Assembly (NCBI GenBank): GCA_002293345.1 | Contig: DBDB01000078.1 | Location: 1 to 25,964 of the forward strand | Direction of reading: 5' to 3' | DNA: 25,964 bases | From: Alistipes sp. UBA943 | GTDB taxonomy: Bacteria > Bacteroidota > Bacteroidia > Bacteroidales > Rikenellaceae | Position numbers and translations under genes: made by a program | Shown here: positions 1-7,489 of the stretch, in pieces | How the letters are laid out: each line of letters starts with the position of its first letter | Position numbering within the stretch: the first letter of the stretch is position 1 | Notes under the pieces: generated by a model | Told to the model about the DNA's origin: nothing | Database searches by the model: none | What the model saw: only the letters and a program-made list of their open reading frames with translations

Positions 1-8
1 AAGGCTTT

Positions 9-106
9 CCCCGCCTCGGGGTGGTTTTGGCTCAACCTTTTGCCATCAAAAGGTTGAAAGAAAAAGCGCCGCCTTCGGCGGCAAACCCCGGGGCGCTTCG
101 CGCCCC
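9..106. repeat. Four tandem hairpins in intergenic DNA
   Basis: Four perfect inverted repeats follow each other: 9-21 (CCCCG arms, CCT loop), 33-56 (10-bp arms CAACCTTTTG, CCAT loop), 68-82 (GCCGCC arms, TTC loop) and 90-106 (GGGGCGC arms, TTC loop). No open frame of note occurs here. They lie downstream of the minus-strand fragment at 125-328, so they may end transcription from that side or from a gene left of the window. Only the second has a nearby A-rich tract (57-65), and none is a textbook terminator. An extragenic palindrome cluster is equally possible. Confidence 0.6.
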
Positions 107-124
107 TCCTTGTTCCGCCCTACA

Positions 125-328
125 TTAGATCTTCATACAGCGGAGGGGGAAGGCGTAGGTGACGGAGGCAGTGATGTTGTCAGGATGCGTGCTGTCTGTC
201 GTACACCAAAGTCTCAGCGCAAGCGTAGTAGAGTTGTTGGTCGAAGAAGTCCAGTAAGATGCGTGGAGAGTTTGTTCGCGCTGTCGGCCATTGTCATAAG
301 CACGGTACCCCGGCGCGGGGAGGATTAC
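125..328 (-). pseudogene. C-terminal remnant of a FISUMP-domain surface protein
   Basis: Reading the minus strand from 328 gives 67 sense codons ending in TAA at 125-127, with no start codon. The peptide begins VILPAPGYR, has a central YWTSST and ends FPLRCMKI. That spacing matches the end of the Fibrobacter succinogenes major paralogous (FISUMP) domain found in many Bacteroidales surface and fimbrillin-like proteins: LPAAGYR, then YWSST, then a terminal (F)xVRC. An in-frame TGA (329-331) inside the last codons of the peroxidase gene precedes it, so the N-terminal part is lost. It is probably a relic left by deletion or recombination next to the peroxidase gene. Family assignment is by motif only. 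Confidence 0.6.
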
Positions 329-1338
329 TCACCCAATTCGGAGAGCAGGTCGTAGGAGGGGACGAAGAAGAGGGTACCGGTGACGGCGGTGGAGAAATCG
401 AGCAGTCGGTCCGTCTGCCCATCGGCACGCGCATCCCCGAGGAACATGTTTTCTAGCATTCGTCGCGTGGTGGTGAATGTGGAGGCGTAACCGATGAAGT
501 AGGTGCCGTATTCACCCTTGGAGGTGTTCGCGAAGGGCATGTTGGCACGCACGATCTTTAAATCCTCACCCTCTTCATCCTGAATATTCGTGACGGCATT
601 GTGTGCCGTGAGGGGTTTCACGTCATCGGTCAATTCACGGTCGTTGAACTTGCGACGGCCGATAACCAGCTCCTGCTCCTCGGTCGAAAGGGCATTCCAG
701 GCAGCCATGTCGTGGATATACTTCTGCACGAATGCGTAGCTGCCGCCCGCAAAGTGTGGTTCCGCCGATGCGGGGATCACGGCATGGCGGTAGCGATTGT
801 CATCCACGTCGGGATTCTCCGTGCCGTCCACAAACCCGAGTATGGCACGCCCGTCGAAATAGCGGAATCCATGCACCTCATCCACCGGTGTCACCGTGCC
901 GCGCAACCGCTCCTCGACGATCGCCGCGAGTTCATAGCACGCGCTCATGCGGCCGGCACGTATGTGGAAAAACAGATCTCCCGGTGTCGAGGGAGCGGTA
1001 TATCGTGATCCCACGATGGGGTTGAATACCTTCAACTCGCGCGGCGTGGGTTGTTCCGGGAAGAGACGTGGCCATGCCTCTGCGCCGAATCCGATGACGG
1101 CATTGGGCGACAGCTCGGGATAGCGGTTGCGGATACTTCGCACCAGGCCCGACCAATCGGCACACAGATCCTTCACCGCAGTGTGTGCGGCAGGGGTCTC
1201 AGACAGCGTATAGACCAAAAAAATCGCGTTCTCGCCAGGAGATTCGGTGACGTGTTGGGGGTACGATGGAGTGCTTGCTTCCATAAGTTTTGCTGATAGT
1301 GTTGAAAAAAGTATAAGTAAAAGTAATAGTTTGCGCAT
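325..1338 (-). CDS. DyP-type heme peroxidase with possible signal peptide
   Basis: The 337-residue protein belongs to the dye-decolorizing peroxidase (DyP/YfeX) family, which uses heme and peroxide to oxidise aromatic substrates. The family signature GFVDGTENP is at residues 168-176, with the distal Asp at D171. H246 in AHNAV fits the proximal heme ligand and R264 in IVRANMPF the distal Arg. The C-terminal TGTLFFVPS is also typical. Residues 1-16 form a basic, leucine-rich stretch that looks like a signal peptide. Most family members start near M19 (codon at 1282-1284), so a cytosolic form is possible. The gene is divergent from the cobalamin riboswitch operon. Its own promoter is unclear; TATATTGG at 1371-1364 is a weak -7 candidate. 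Confidence 0.9.
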   Translation of the reverse strand: MRKLLLLLILFSTLSAKLMEASTPSYPQHVTESPGENAIFLVYTLSETPAAHTAVKDLCADWSGLVRSIRNRYPELSPNAVIGFGAEAWPRLFPEQPTPRELKVFNPIVGSRYTAPSTPGDLFFHIRAGRMSACYELAAIVEERLRGTVTPVDEVHGFRYFDGRAILGFVDGTENPDVDDNRYRHAVIPASAEPHFAGGSYAFVQKYIHDMAAWNALSTEEQELVIGRRKFNDRELTDDVKPLTAHNAVTNIQDEEGEDLKIVRANMPFANTSKGEYGTYFIGYASTFTTTRRMLENMFLGDARADGQTDRLLDFSTAVTGTLFFVPSYDLLSELGE

Positions 1339-1358
1339 GACGGTTTTTCACTCAATTA

Positions 1359-1391
1359 TTGTACCAATATATAAAAATTTTTCTACATTTG
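1359..1391 (+). promoter_or_regulatory. Bacteroidetes-type promoter of the cobalamin operon
   Basis: TACATTTG at 1384-1391 matches the Bacteroidetes -7 element TAnnTTTG exactly. TTG at 1359-1361 lies 22 nt upstream as a possible -33 element. Transcription would start a few bases downstream, right at the 5' edge of the riboswitch P1 helix (1397). The region is shared with the divergent peroxidase gene. Confidence 0.65.
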
Positions 1392-1396
1392 CACCC

Positions 1397-1489
1397 GTAT
1401 CAGGAGAGGTAATGCCGTGCGATTCGGCAACAGTGCCCGCTACTGTGTGTTTCCCGTGAGGAAACGAGTCAGAAAACTCATCCCGATAC
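1397..1489 (+). ncRNA. Cobalamin (B12) riboswitch aptamer
   Basis: The conserved core of the cobalamin class is visible: AATGCCGTGCGATTCGGCAA, then the B12 box GCCCGCTACTGTG (from about 1436), then GAGTCAGAAAACTC and CCCGATAC. GTATC at 1397-1401 pairs with GATAC at 1485-1489 to close P1. Such elements bind adenosylcobalamin or a related cobalamin and turn off uptake genes when the vitamin is plentiful. The element lies directly upstream of the DUF4465/BtuG-like operon, which supports B12 uptake as that operon's role. The subclass (AdoCbl versus MeCbl or aquocobalamin) cannot be told from reading. Confidence 0.9.
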
Positions 1490-1514
1490 GCTCTTATTTA
1501 CTTACATAGACCGC

Positions 1515-1532
1515 CCCCACGGGAAAATGGGG
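1515..1532 (+). promoter_or_regulatory. Hairpin covering a Shine-Dalgarno-like site (expression platform)
   Basis: CCCCA at 1515-1519 can pair with TGGGG at 1528-1532 around an 8-nt loop. The GGGGA paired here is the only purine-rich ribosome-binding candidate, 9 nt before the ATG at 1542. Cobalamin riboswitches commonly act through a loop-loop contact that stabilises such a hairpin, so translational control is likely. This is inference from position and pairing. Confidence 0.5.
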
Positions 1533-1541
1533 ATAGATGTG

Positions 1542-2279
1542 ATGAAAAAATCATTGTTTTTTGCTGTGTTGGCCGTTGCGGCCGTGTGTGAGGTTAGTTG
1601 CACCCAAACCACCTGTGAGGGGATGGGAAGTAAGTACGAGTCGATCGCAAAAGATGTGTCGTTCGACACACTATTGGGCGATGGACAGACGGAGTACCGT
1701 GCCGTGGAGGTCGTGCCGGAACAGAACGTCACCTACGACACCACCTTCACCGATGACGAGGGGATCGTATCCTTCGATCACTCCTATTCCGATTGGGGAT
1801 TCGGGTACTCGTTCGGAGGATTCACGGTGACGAACGACAGGAGTGTCTGTGCGGCGAATGGCGGTTCGACGGCAAACTATCTGTATGTCTACACGTCCGA
1901 TTTTCAGGCGGCATCGTTCACTTTGGCGAATCCCGAATATACGCTCGAAGGCGTGTTGGTGACGAACAGCGCGACGGCCTATACGGATATGACGGAGGGT
2001 AACGCGTTCGGGGCACGTCCGTTCGCGGCGGGTGACAAGTACACGCTCACAGCCACAGGTTACGATGCGTCGAACAGCCCGATCGGAACGGTGTCCATCG
2101 ACCTGGCCAACTACGCTTCGGACAGTGACAAGCCTGTTTCGGAGTGGGTGTGGTTCGATCTGACGCCGATTGCGGAGGCACGTCGTGTGGAGTTTACCGT
2201 CGCGTCCACCGACATGGGTGAGTTCGGGATCAATACGTCGACGTATTTTTGCATGAATGGCCTGACATTGATATTGTGA
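1542..2279 (+). CDS. DUF4465 exported protein of a cobalamin operon
   Basis: First gene after the riboswitch. The chosen start is ATG 1542 (MKKS...), which gives a classic signal peptide (KK, then FFAVLAVAAV) and sits 9 nt after GGGGA. An in-frame ATG at 1527 would put MGIDV in front and lacks a binding site. C20 in EVSC may be a lipid-modified cysteine, but the -3 residue is atypical. The body contains features of DUF4465 (YSDWGFGYSFGGFTVTN, ANYLYVYTS, GVLVTNSATAY, WVWFDLTPI, CMNGLTL), a beta-rich domain common beside B12 loci of Bacteroidetes. It may correspond to the BtuH type of surface B12-binding proteins, but I cannot establish that here. The stop TGA overlaps the next start codon by one base. 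Confidence 0.8.
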   Translation: MKKSLFFAVLAVAAVCEVSCTQTTCEGMGSKYESIAKDVSFDTLLGDGQTEYRAVEVVPEQNVTYDTTFTDDEGIVSFDHSYSDWGFGYSFGGFTVTNDRSVCAANGGSTANYLYVYTSDFQAASFTLANPEYTLEGVLVTNSATAYTDMTEGNAFGARPFAAGDKYTLTATGYDASNSPIGTVSIDLANYASDSDKPVSEWVWFDLTPIAEARRVEFTVASTDMGEFGINTSTYFCMNGLTLIL

Positions 2280-3082
2280 TGAAATCACGATATCTTTGGG
2301 GAGTGGTTCTTCCGCTGCTCCTCCTGCCGGCGTGCAACGTGGCGCAGGTGGATGGAGACTCTGTCGCCATCCAAAAGCCTGCCTCGGCAGGCTTCACGGT
2401 ACGTGAGTACCGACCTGCGCCCGGGCAGTTCGTAAAAGGAACTCCTACCCTCGAAGAGGTGACGGAACGGCTGAAATCCGGTTCGATCGTGTCGTTAGGC
2501 GGATGGGGCGGATATATCGTCATCGGGTTCGACGAAAGTGTCGTCGATCGTGACGGTGCAGATATCGCCATCCGCGGCAATGCGTTCGAGAACTCGTCCG
2601 AGCCCGGGATCATGTACGTGATGGAGGACGCGAACGGCAACGGTGAACCGGACGACACATGGATCGAGGTGCCCGGCAGCGAGACTTCCGAAACGGATTA
2701 TGCCGTGACGTACCACAGGGGCGACGACGAGAATCCCATCCGTTGGGAGGACAACCGCGGCGGGAGTGGGGTGGTCGAGCGAAACGAGTTTCACACGCAG
2801 GACTATTACCCCGCCTGGATCGCGGAGGACAGTTACACCCTCACGGGGAGCCTCCTGCCGCCCAACGTCACGGAACAGGGTGGTGTCTGGCTGCTGACGC
2901 CCTTCGCGTGGGGGTATGCGGATAATTTCGGCAGTGACTATGTGAAAAACGAATGGATATTGGATGTCGCGGCGACGGGGGTGTCACGTGTCGATTTTGT
3001 GAAGATACAGACCGGTATCCACTCCACCGCCGGATGGGTCGGCGAAATATCTACCGAGATATGCGGCGTGCGAAGTCTATAA
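2279..3082 (+). CDS. Surface lipoprotein of the cobalamin operon, function unknown
   Basis: A 267-residue lipoprotein starts at ATG 2279 (TGATG overlap with the previous stop). An upstream in-frame ATG at 2249 lies inside the previous gene and would spoil the signal peptide. The lipobox is LPAC with Cys19 after a leucine-rich core. DANGNGEPDDTW resembles a calcium-binding Asp/Asn loop. Later stretches such as EDNRGGSGVVERNEFHTQ, YTLTGSLLPPN and FAWGYADNFGSDY match my memory of uncharacterised 'cell surface protein' genes next to BtuG in Bacteroides. The C-terminus (DFVKIQTGIHSTAGWVGEIS) suggests a jelly-roll or lectin-like fold. It probably helps bind or hand over cobalamin at the cell surface; this is inferred only from the operon. 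Its last 22 bases overlap the next gene. Confidence 0.75.
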   Translation: MKSRYLWGVVLPLLLLPACNVAQVDGDSVAIQKPASAGFTVREYRPAPGQFVKGTPTLEEVTERLKSGSIVSLGGWGGYIVIGFDESVVDRDGADIAIRGNAFENSSEPGIMYVMEDANGNGEPDDTWIEVPGSETSETDYAVTYHRGDDENPIRWEDNRGGSGVVERNEFHTQDYYPAWIAEDSYTLTGSLLPPNVTEQGGVWLLTPFAWGYADNFGSDYVKNEWILDVAATGVSRVDFVKIQTGIHSTAGWVGEISTEICGVRSL

Positions 3083-4068
3083 TTATAGCGCTAAGTATAG
3101 CACTGTTTTTGGCCGCTTGTCGTACCGATGAGCTGACCCTGCCATCGACCGGGATTCAGGTTACGACTCCCGCGGAAAGCGGATCCGTTCGAGGATTCTA
3201 TCTGTTGAACGAAGGCAATATGGGATCCAACAAGGCGTCTCTCGACTATTTCGACTACACGACGGGCATGTACCACCGCAATATCTTTGCGGAGCGTAAT
3301 CCCGACGTGCCACACGAGTTGGGGGACGTGGGTAACGACATTCAGATCCATGGCGACCGTCTCTATGCCGTGATCAACTGCTCGCACTTCGTCGAGGTGA
3401 TGGATCTCCATGCACGTCACATCGGGGTCGTCTCCATCCCCAACCCGCGCTACATTGCGTTTCGTGACGGGTTTGCGTACGTGAGCTCCTATGCAGGCCC
3501 CGTGGCACTCGACCCCAACGCAAGGTTGGGGTGTGTCTACAAAGTAGACACCGCGACGATGCAGATCGTCGACGAGTGCCCCGTGGGGTACCAGCCCGAA
3601 CAGATGCAGATAGTTGAGAACAGGCTCTATGTGGCGAACTCGGGCGGCTACCGATTCCCGAACTACGATACGACCGTCTCGGTGGTTGATCTCGAAACTT
3701 TCACCGAGGTCGGGAAGATCGACACGGGTGTCGAAAACCTCCACAAGATGCATCTGAACGCCACGGGGCATATCGAAGTGACGTCACGTGCGGGTAAGCT
3801 CATCACGATCGACCCGCGTACGGATACGGTCGTGTCGGTGGGTGACACGTCCTATGCCCCGTCGCTGGATTTTATTACCGACGGTACGCAATCCGACTTC
3901 GAGGAGCCGTTCGGTATGGCTGTGAATCCCGATACGGGTGAAATTCTCGTCACCGATGCCGTGGATCACATCACTCCCGGACGCCTCCACTGCTACACGC
4001 CCGACGGGATACGCAGATGGTCCGTCACGACGGGTGATATACCAGCTCATATTGTATTTTTGAGATAA
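3061..4068 (+). CDS. btuG: BtuG-like cobalamin-binding surface beta-propeller lipoprotein
   Basis: ATG 3061 gives a 335-residue lipoprotein: basic start MRRAK, hydrophobic core, lipobox LAAC (Cys20), then R-T-D-E, where the acidic pair resembles a Bacteroidetes surface-export signal. The frame also runs open upstream to 2953, but that part lies within the previous gene and has no signal peptide. The body has YncE/DUF5074-type propeller blades: GFYLLNEGNMGSNKASLDYF, GNDIQIHGDRLYAVIN, MQIVENRLYVANSGG, VSVVDLETFTEVGKIDTG and EPFGMAVNPDTGEILVTDA. BtuG proteins of Bacteroides are seven-bladed propellers that bind B12 very tightly and sit on BtuB. Riboswitch control and the neighbouring receptor support that role. 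Direct orthology is inferred from fold and context. Confidence 0.8.
   Translation: MRRAKSIIIALSIALFLAACRTDELTLPSTGIQVTTPAESGSVRGFYLLNEGNMGSNKASLDYFDYTTGMYHRNIFAERNPDVPHELGDVGNDIQIHGDRLYAVINCSHFVEVMDLHARHIGVVSIPNPRYIAFRDGFAYVSSYAGPVALDPNARLGCVYKVDTATMQIVDECPVGYQPEQMQIVENRLYVANSGGYRFPNYDTTVSVVDLETFTEVGKIDTGVENLHKMHLNATGHIEVTSRAGKLITIDPRTDTVVSVGDTSYAPSLDFITDGTQSDFEEPFGMAVNPDTGEILVTDAVDHITPGRLHCYTPDGIRRWSVTTGDIPAHIVFLR
4055..4062 (+). promoter_or_regulatory. Possible internal promoter -7 box
   Basis: TATTTTTG fits TAnnTTTG and lies over the last codons of the btuG-like gene, 42 nt before the next start codon. No clear TTG -33 element is seen, so this may be chance in coding sequence. Confidence 0.25.
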
Positions 4069-4104
4069 ATTCCTTACCTTGCCGGAAACGTATAATTAAA
4101 ATCT

Positions 4105-4545
4105 ATGACTATGAAAAAGTTACTTTTAGCACTCTCTTTTGTAACGTTGTTCACGCTCGTGGCATGTGCGGATAACCGTCCGATCGACAGATCGCAACTC
4201 CCCGCTACGGCGCAAACATTCCTTACGACGCATTTTGCCGATGCGAAAGTGTCGCTCGTGACCAAGGATCGCGATCTGATGGAGACTACGTACGATGTCG
4301 TTTTTGTCGATGGCAGTTCGGTGGAGTTCAACGGCAAGGGTGAGTGGAAAGATGTCGAGTGCCGTACCGGCGTCGTGCCTGAGGCGATCGTTCCGAATGC
4401 CATTCTGGATCACGTGCGCGCGAACTATCCCGGTGTGACGATCCGCAAGATCAATCGCGATCGTTACGATTGGGAGGTTGAGTTGAGCAACCGTCTGGAG
4501 CTCCAATTCGACACCCAATTCCGTCTGATGGAGATCGACAACTAA
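4105..4545 (+). CDS. PepSY-like (DUF2874) exported protein
   Basis: A 146-residue protein has a signal peptide (KKLLLALSFVTLFTLVAC) whose LVAC could serve as a lipobox at Cys21. Cleavage before ADNRPI would also be usual for this family. The mature part has the two-lobed pattern of Bacteroidetes PepSY-like proteins: RSQLPATAQTFLTTHFADAKV...YDVVFVDGSSVEFNGKGEWKDVEC, then VPNAILDHVRANYPGVTIRKI...DWEVELSNRLELQFD. The molecular role is unknown; such proteins are periplasmic or envelope-bound. ATG 4111 is a second possible start. It lies 36 nt after the btuG-like gene and 2 nt before the acetyltransferase gene, so riboswitch-led transcription may reach it. Confidence 0.8.
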   Translation: MTMKKLLLALSFVTLFTLVACADNRPIDRSQLPATAQTFLTTHFADAKVSLVTKDRDLMETTYDVVFVDGSSVEFNGKGEWKDVECRTGVVPEAIVPNAILDHVRANYPGVTIRKINRDRYDWEVELSNRLELQFDTQFRLMEIDN

Positions 4546-4547
4546 CC

Positions 4548-5441
4548 GTGATCCGATCCCTGGGCGATACGCCTTTCGACACGCTTGCCGCGGCTTTCGC
4601 CGCGGCATTTGCGGAATATGAGGTGCAGATCACGGCGGCGGAACTTCGGACGATGCTGCGTCGGCGTGGTTTCGACCCCGCGTTGTCGTTCGCTACACTC
4701 AACGAATCGGGTGATATAACAGCCTTTACGCTCAATGGTGTCGGTATGTTCGGCGGTGTGCGGACAGCCTATGACACCGGTACCGGCACGTTGCCCGCTT
4801 ACCGTGGCACGGGGCTGGCGACACGGATCTTCGAGGAGTCGCTGCCGCACCTGCGTGCCGCGGGGGTGCAACAGTATCTGTTGGAGGTGCTGCAACACAA
4901 TACGGCCGCCATATCTGTCTATCGCAAGTTGGGGTTTGAGGTAGTTCGTGAGTTCAACTATTATAGAGGGATTTTCGCTGAAAGAGCTACATCTTCGACT
5001 TCGACTTGCTCTTCATCGAGGGGAAGTACCTCTTGTACATCCCCCCGACTCATCCCTTCGACGAAGCCAAATCTGCAGCTCTTTGAGCAAAAATCCTGCA
5101 ACTTTTTCGACTTCGAGCCTTCGTGGCAGAACAGTTTCGAGGCGATCCAACGCGCGCTGGATGATTTCGTTTTGCTTGGAGCATTCGACGGCGATCGACT
5201 CGTCGGTTACATCGTGTTTGAACCTGCGTCGGGCGATATCACACAGATCGCTGTGTCGCCATCGCACAGGCGTCGGGGTATCGGCACGACCTTGTTGGGC
5301 GAGGCGTTGCGGCGGGACCGTGCGGAGGGCGTGAAGTGTATCAACACGGAGGTGGGGCGTGACGAGGCACTGGCTGCGTTCCTCGAAGCGCGTGGCATTC
5401 GCCATGCCGGACGTCAGTTCGAGATGATCCGGAAGTTGTAG
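4548..5441 (+). CDS. GNAT acetyltransferase with two GNAT domains
   Basis: A 297-residue protein starts with GTG two bases after the previous stop. Domain 1 (about residues 1-145) has the acetyl-CoA loop in LPAYRGTGLATRIFEESLPHL and ends HNTAAISVYRKLGFEVVREF. Domain 2 (about 190-297) has ITQIAVSPSHRRRGIGTTLL, the classic Q/RxxGxG/A motif, and FLEARGIRHAGRQFEM. The enzyme probably moves an acetyl group from acetyl-CoA to an unknown amine. The linker, about residues 146-178, is odd: it is Ser/Thr-rich and unlike the rest. Over 4982-5083 a different frame reads much more like Bacteroidales protein (IFDFDLLFIEGKYLLYIPPT). A pair of compensating frameshifts is therefore suspected. The stop codon abuts the stop codon of the convergent receptor gene. 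Confidence 0.8.
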   Translation: MIRSLGDTPFDTLAAAFAAAFAEYEVQITAAELRTMLRRRGFDPALSFATLNESGDITAFTLNGVGMFGGVRTAYDTGTGTLPAYRGTGLATRIFEESLPHLRAAGVQQYLLEVLQHNTAAISVYRKLGFEVVREFNYYRGIFAERATSSTSTCSSSRGSTSCTSPRLIPSTKPNLQLFEQKSCNFFDFEPSWQNSFEAIQRALDDFVLLGAFDGDRLVGYIVFEPASGDITQIAVSPSHRRRGIGTTLLGEALRRDRAEGVKCINTEVGRDEALAAFLEARGIRHAGRQFEMIRKL

Positions 5442-7448
5442 CTATAGTGCCCAACCGATCTTGATCCGGAAGTTCGTGCCGGGCATGGGGTAGCACCGTA
5501 CCACCTCGTACTGCTGGTTGAAGATGTTGTTCACTTCGGCTGAAATCCTCAACTCTGATTTTTTCAGGGGAATCGTTTTTGAAAGCGACATGTCATGCGT
5601 GTACCACGGTTGCGCGTGGTTTTCGGGCGTATTGGCACGTGACTCGTAACGTTCGCCCGTGTAGATAAAGCTGTAATTCGCGTCCCACCCGTGCCACGAA
5701 GCCCCGACGATCGCCGAACCGCTGTGCCACGGAATATAGGGAATCTGGCCGCCGTACCATGGATCCGAGGGATCGGTGAAGTCCTGCGCCTTCTGGCAGG
5801 TGTAATTCAGCCGTGCGTGCAGATCCACGCTGCCGAACCGGAAGCCTGTCTGTACCGACGTGTCTACGCCACGCACCTCCACATACCCCAGATTAAGCAT
5901 CGTCCAACGGAACTGGTTCGATGTGGGCATGGCGATGATCTTGTCGTCCACCTGGTTGAAATAGCCATCCACCTGCACCTCCAACCGTCGAAACCATCCG
6001 CGAAAATTCTTGCTGTAAACAGCTCCCACGTTGTACTGTGTCGACGACTCGGGGGCGAGATCCACGTTGCCGATGAACGTGTAGTAGAGGTCGTTCAGGG
6101 TCGGCAGGCGGAAAATCCGTTTGTAGAACGCCCGCAAACTCAGATCCACACGGGTGAACGGTTTGTAGGTCGCGATGATCGTGGGAGTCCACTTGTTCCG
6201 GTCAGCGGCGGCGACGACTCTTCGAGTTTCGTCGTGTATGTACGTATGTAGCAGGCTTGCCTGCGCCCTGAATCGACGAAACTCGAAGGCCGTCGCCGCC
6301 GCAGTGAGGATGCTGTAACGAGACGGGTAGACGAAATCCACCAGATCGGCATCGAGCGTGTTGAACTGGAAATCGCCGGATAGGCTCGCGCGCCACCACG
6401 GGAAGATCGTGAATTCATTCGCCACCGATACGTACGCCTCCTGCTGTGTGTAACGGTTGTCGACATACATCGTCGTGACGTCCAGACGCGGGTCGGAGCG
6501 ATAGTGCAGCCAGTCGTACGCATACTTGGCGTTGACCATCAGGTTGTAGCACCCGAAATATTGCCGCAATGACCCCTGCGCAAAGAAATTCCGATCCCAC
6601 TGTCGATCCTCGTGCTTGAACTTCCCGGGCTCCTCACGTACCACGGCACCCGGATAACCGCGCTCCGAGTCATAATAGTAGAGTTTCGCGCGCCAATCGC
6701 CCTTCCGCAGGCGTCCGAACAGGCCGCCCTCTACCCTCAGTGCCCTCACGTCCCCATTGCGACGTATGGCTGTGGTATCATAACCGTCTTGCTTGCGATA
6801 ACGGAATCTATATTTGCCGGTCGTGTACATATACTCCGCGCCGACCTGGGCGTCGAGTTTGTCGTTGAAACGGTGTTCCCACAGCACCGACGGGTTCACT
6901 GTGCCGAACGATCCGCCCTTCAATGCAAGACGCAAATTGTCGCGTTTTTTGCCGGAAAACTCCGGACGCCGAGACTGCATATACACCGCCCCCGCGGAGG
7001 CGAAATCACGCGCCGATTGAAAAATATGGCTCTTCTGACCGTTGTAGATCGAGATCGCCTCCATGTTGTCCATCGAGAAGCGTGCCAGGTCGATCTGCCC
7101 GTTCTGCGCGTTGCCCAGCTGCACTCCGTCGTAAAACACACCCACCTGTTGCGTGCCGAGGGATCGTATATTGACCGTTTTCAATCCCCCGATACCGCCG
7201 TAATCCTTGATCTGCACCCCCGAGAAGTAACGGATCGCATCGGCTACCGATACGACACTCAATCGTTGCAACTCCACCCCCGCCAGGACTTGTGCCGGAA
7301 CGACCTCCCTGTCGATACGCGGCGCGGTGACGGTCACCTCCTCGATATCGACCGTTTTCTGCTCGTCTGTTGTGTCCAACGACGATTGTGCGTACCCCTG
7401 ACGGGACACGCATAACAACACAAAGAGTATGACTGACAGCCTCCGCAT
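5442..7448 (-). CDS. btuB: BtuB-like TonB-dependent outer-membrane receptor
   Basis: A 668-residue receptor. Residues 1-21 are a signal peptide ending GYAQ. A short segment with VDIEEVTVTAPRID resembles the TonB box and plug entry. The plug (about 35-160) shows LSVVSVADAIRYFSGVQIKD, GLKTVNIRSLGTQQVGVFYDG and GAVYM. A 22-strand barrel follows, with APESSTQYNVGAVYS and a final strand FRIKIGWAL. No carboxypeptidase-like N-terminal extension is present, so it is not SusC-type. The plug resembles BtuB/FepA-type receptors, and convergence with the B12 operon suggests cobalamin, though a metal chelate is not ruled out. It has no riboswitch of its own: only 41 bp separate it from the helicase gene. 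Confidence 0.8.
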   Translation of the reverse strand: MRRLSVILFVLLCVSRQGYAQSSLDTTDEQKTVDIEEVTVTAPRIDREVVPAQVLAGVELQRLSVVSVADAIRYFSGVQIKDYGGIGGLKTVNIRSLGTQQVGVFYDGVQLGNAQNGQIDLARFSMDNMEAISIYNGQKSHIFQSARDFASAGAVYMQSRRPEFSGKKRDNLRLALKGGSFGTVNPSVLWEHRFNDKLDAQVGAEYMYTTGKYRFRYRKQDGYDTTAIRRNGDVRALRVEGGLFGRLRKGDWRAKLYYYDSERGYPGAVVREEPGKFKHEDRQWDRNFFAQGSLRQYFGCYNLMVNAKYAYDWLHYRSDPRLDVTTMYVDNRYTQQEAYVSVANEFTIFPWWRASLSGDFQFNTLDADLVDFVYPSRYSILTAAATAFEFRRFRAQASLLHTYIHDETRRVVAAADRNKWTPTIIATYKPFTRVDLSLRAFYKRIFRLPTLNDLYYTFIGNVDLAPESSTQYNVGAVYSKNFRGWFRRLEVQVDGYFNQVDDKIIAMPTSNQFRWTMLNLGYVEVRGVDTSVQTGFRFGSVDLHARLNYTCQKAQDFTDPSDPWYGGQIPYIPWHSGSAIVGASWHGWDANYSFIYTGERYESRANTPENHAQPWYTHDMSLSKTIPLKKSELRISAEVNNIFNQQYEVVRCYPMPGTNFRIKIGWAL

Positions 7449-7456
7449 CGGTCACA

Positions 7457-7464
7457 CAAAAGTA
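7457..7464 (-). promoter_or_regulatory. -7 box just upstream of the receptor gene
   Basis: On the minus strand TACTTTTG fits TAnnTTTG and ends 8 nt before the receptor ATG (7448). A start at the usual distance would give an almost leaderless mRNA. No convincing -33 TTG is seen. Confidence 0.4.
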
Positions 7465-7489
7465 CTCTTTTTTTCGACATAGCCCGGTC

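Noticed and set aside
1671..2288. A 205-codon minus-strand frame opposite the DUF4465 gene
   Set aside because: Arg/His-rich composition typical of a shadow frame, and no signal or domain.
6612..7415. A 267-codon open frame opposite the TonB receptor gene
   Set aside because: It is an antisense shadow; the receptor plug motifs lie on the minus strand.
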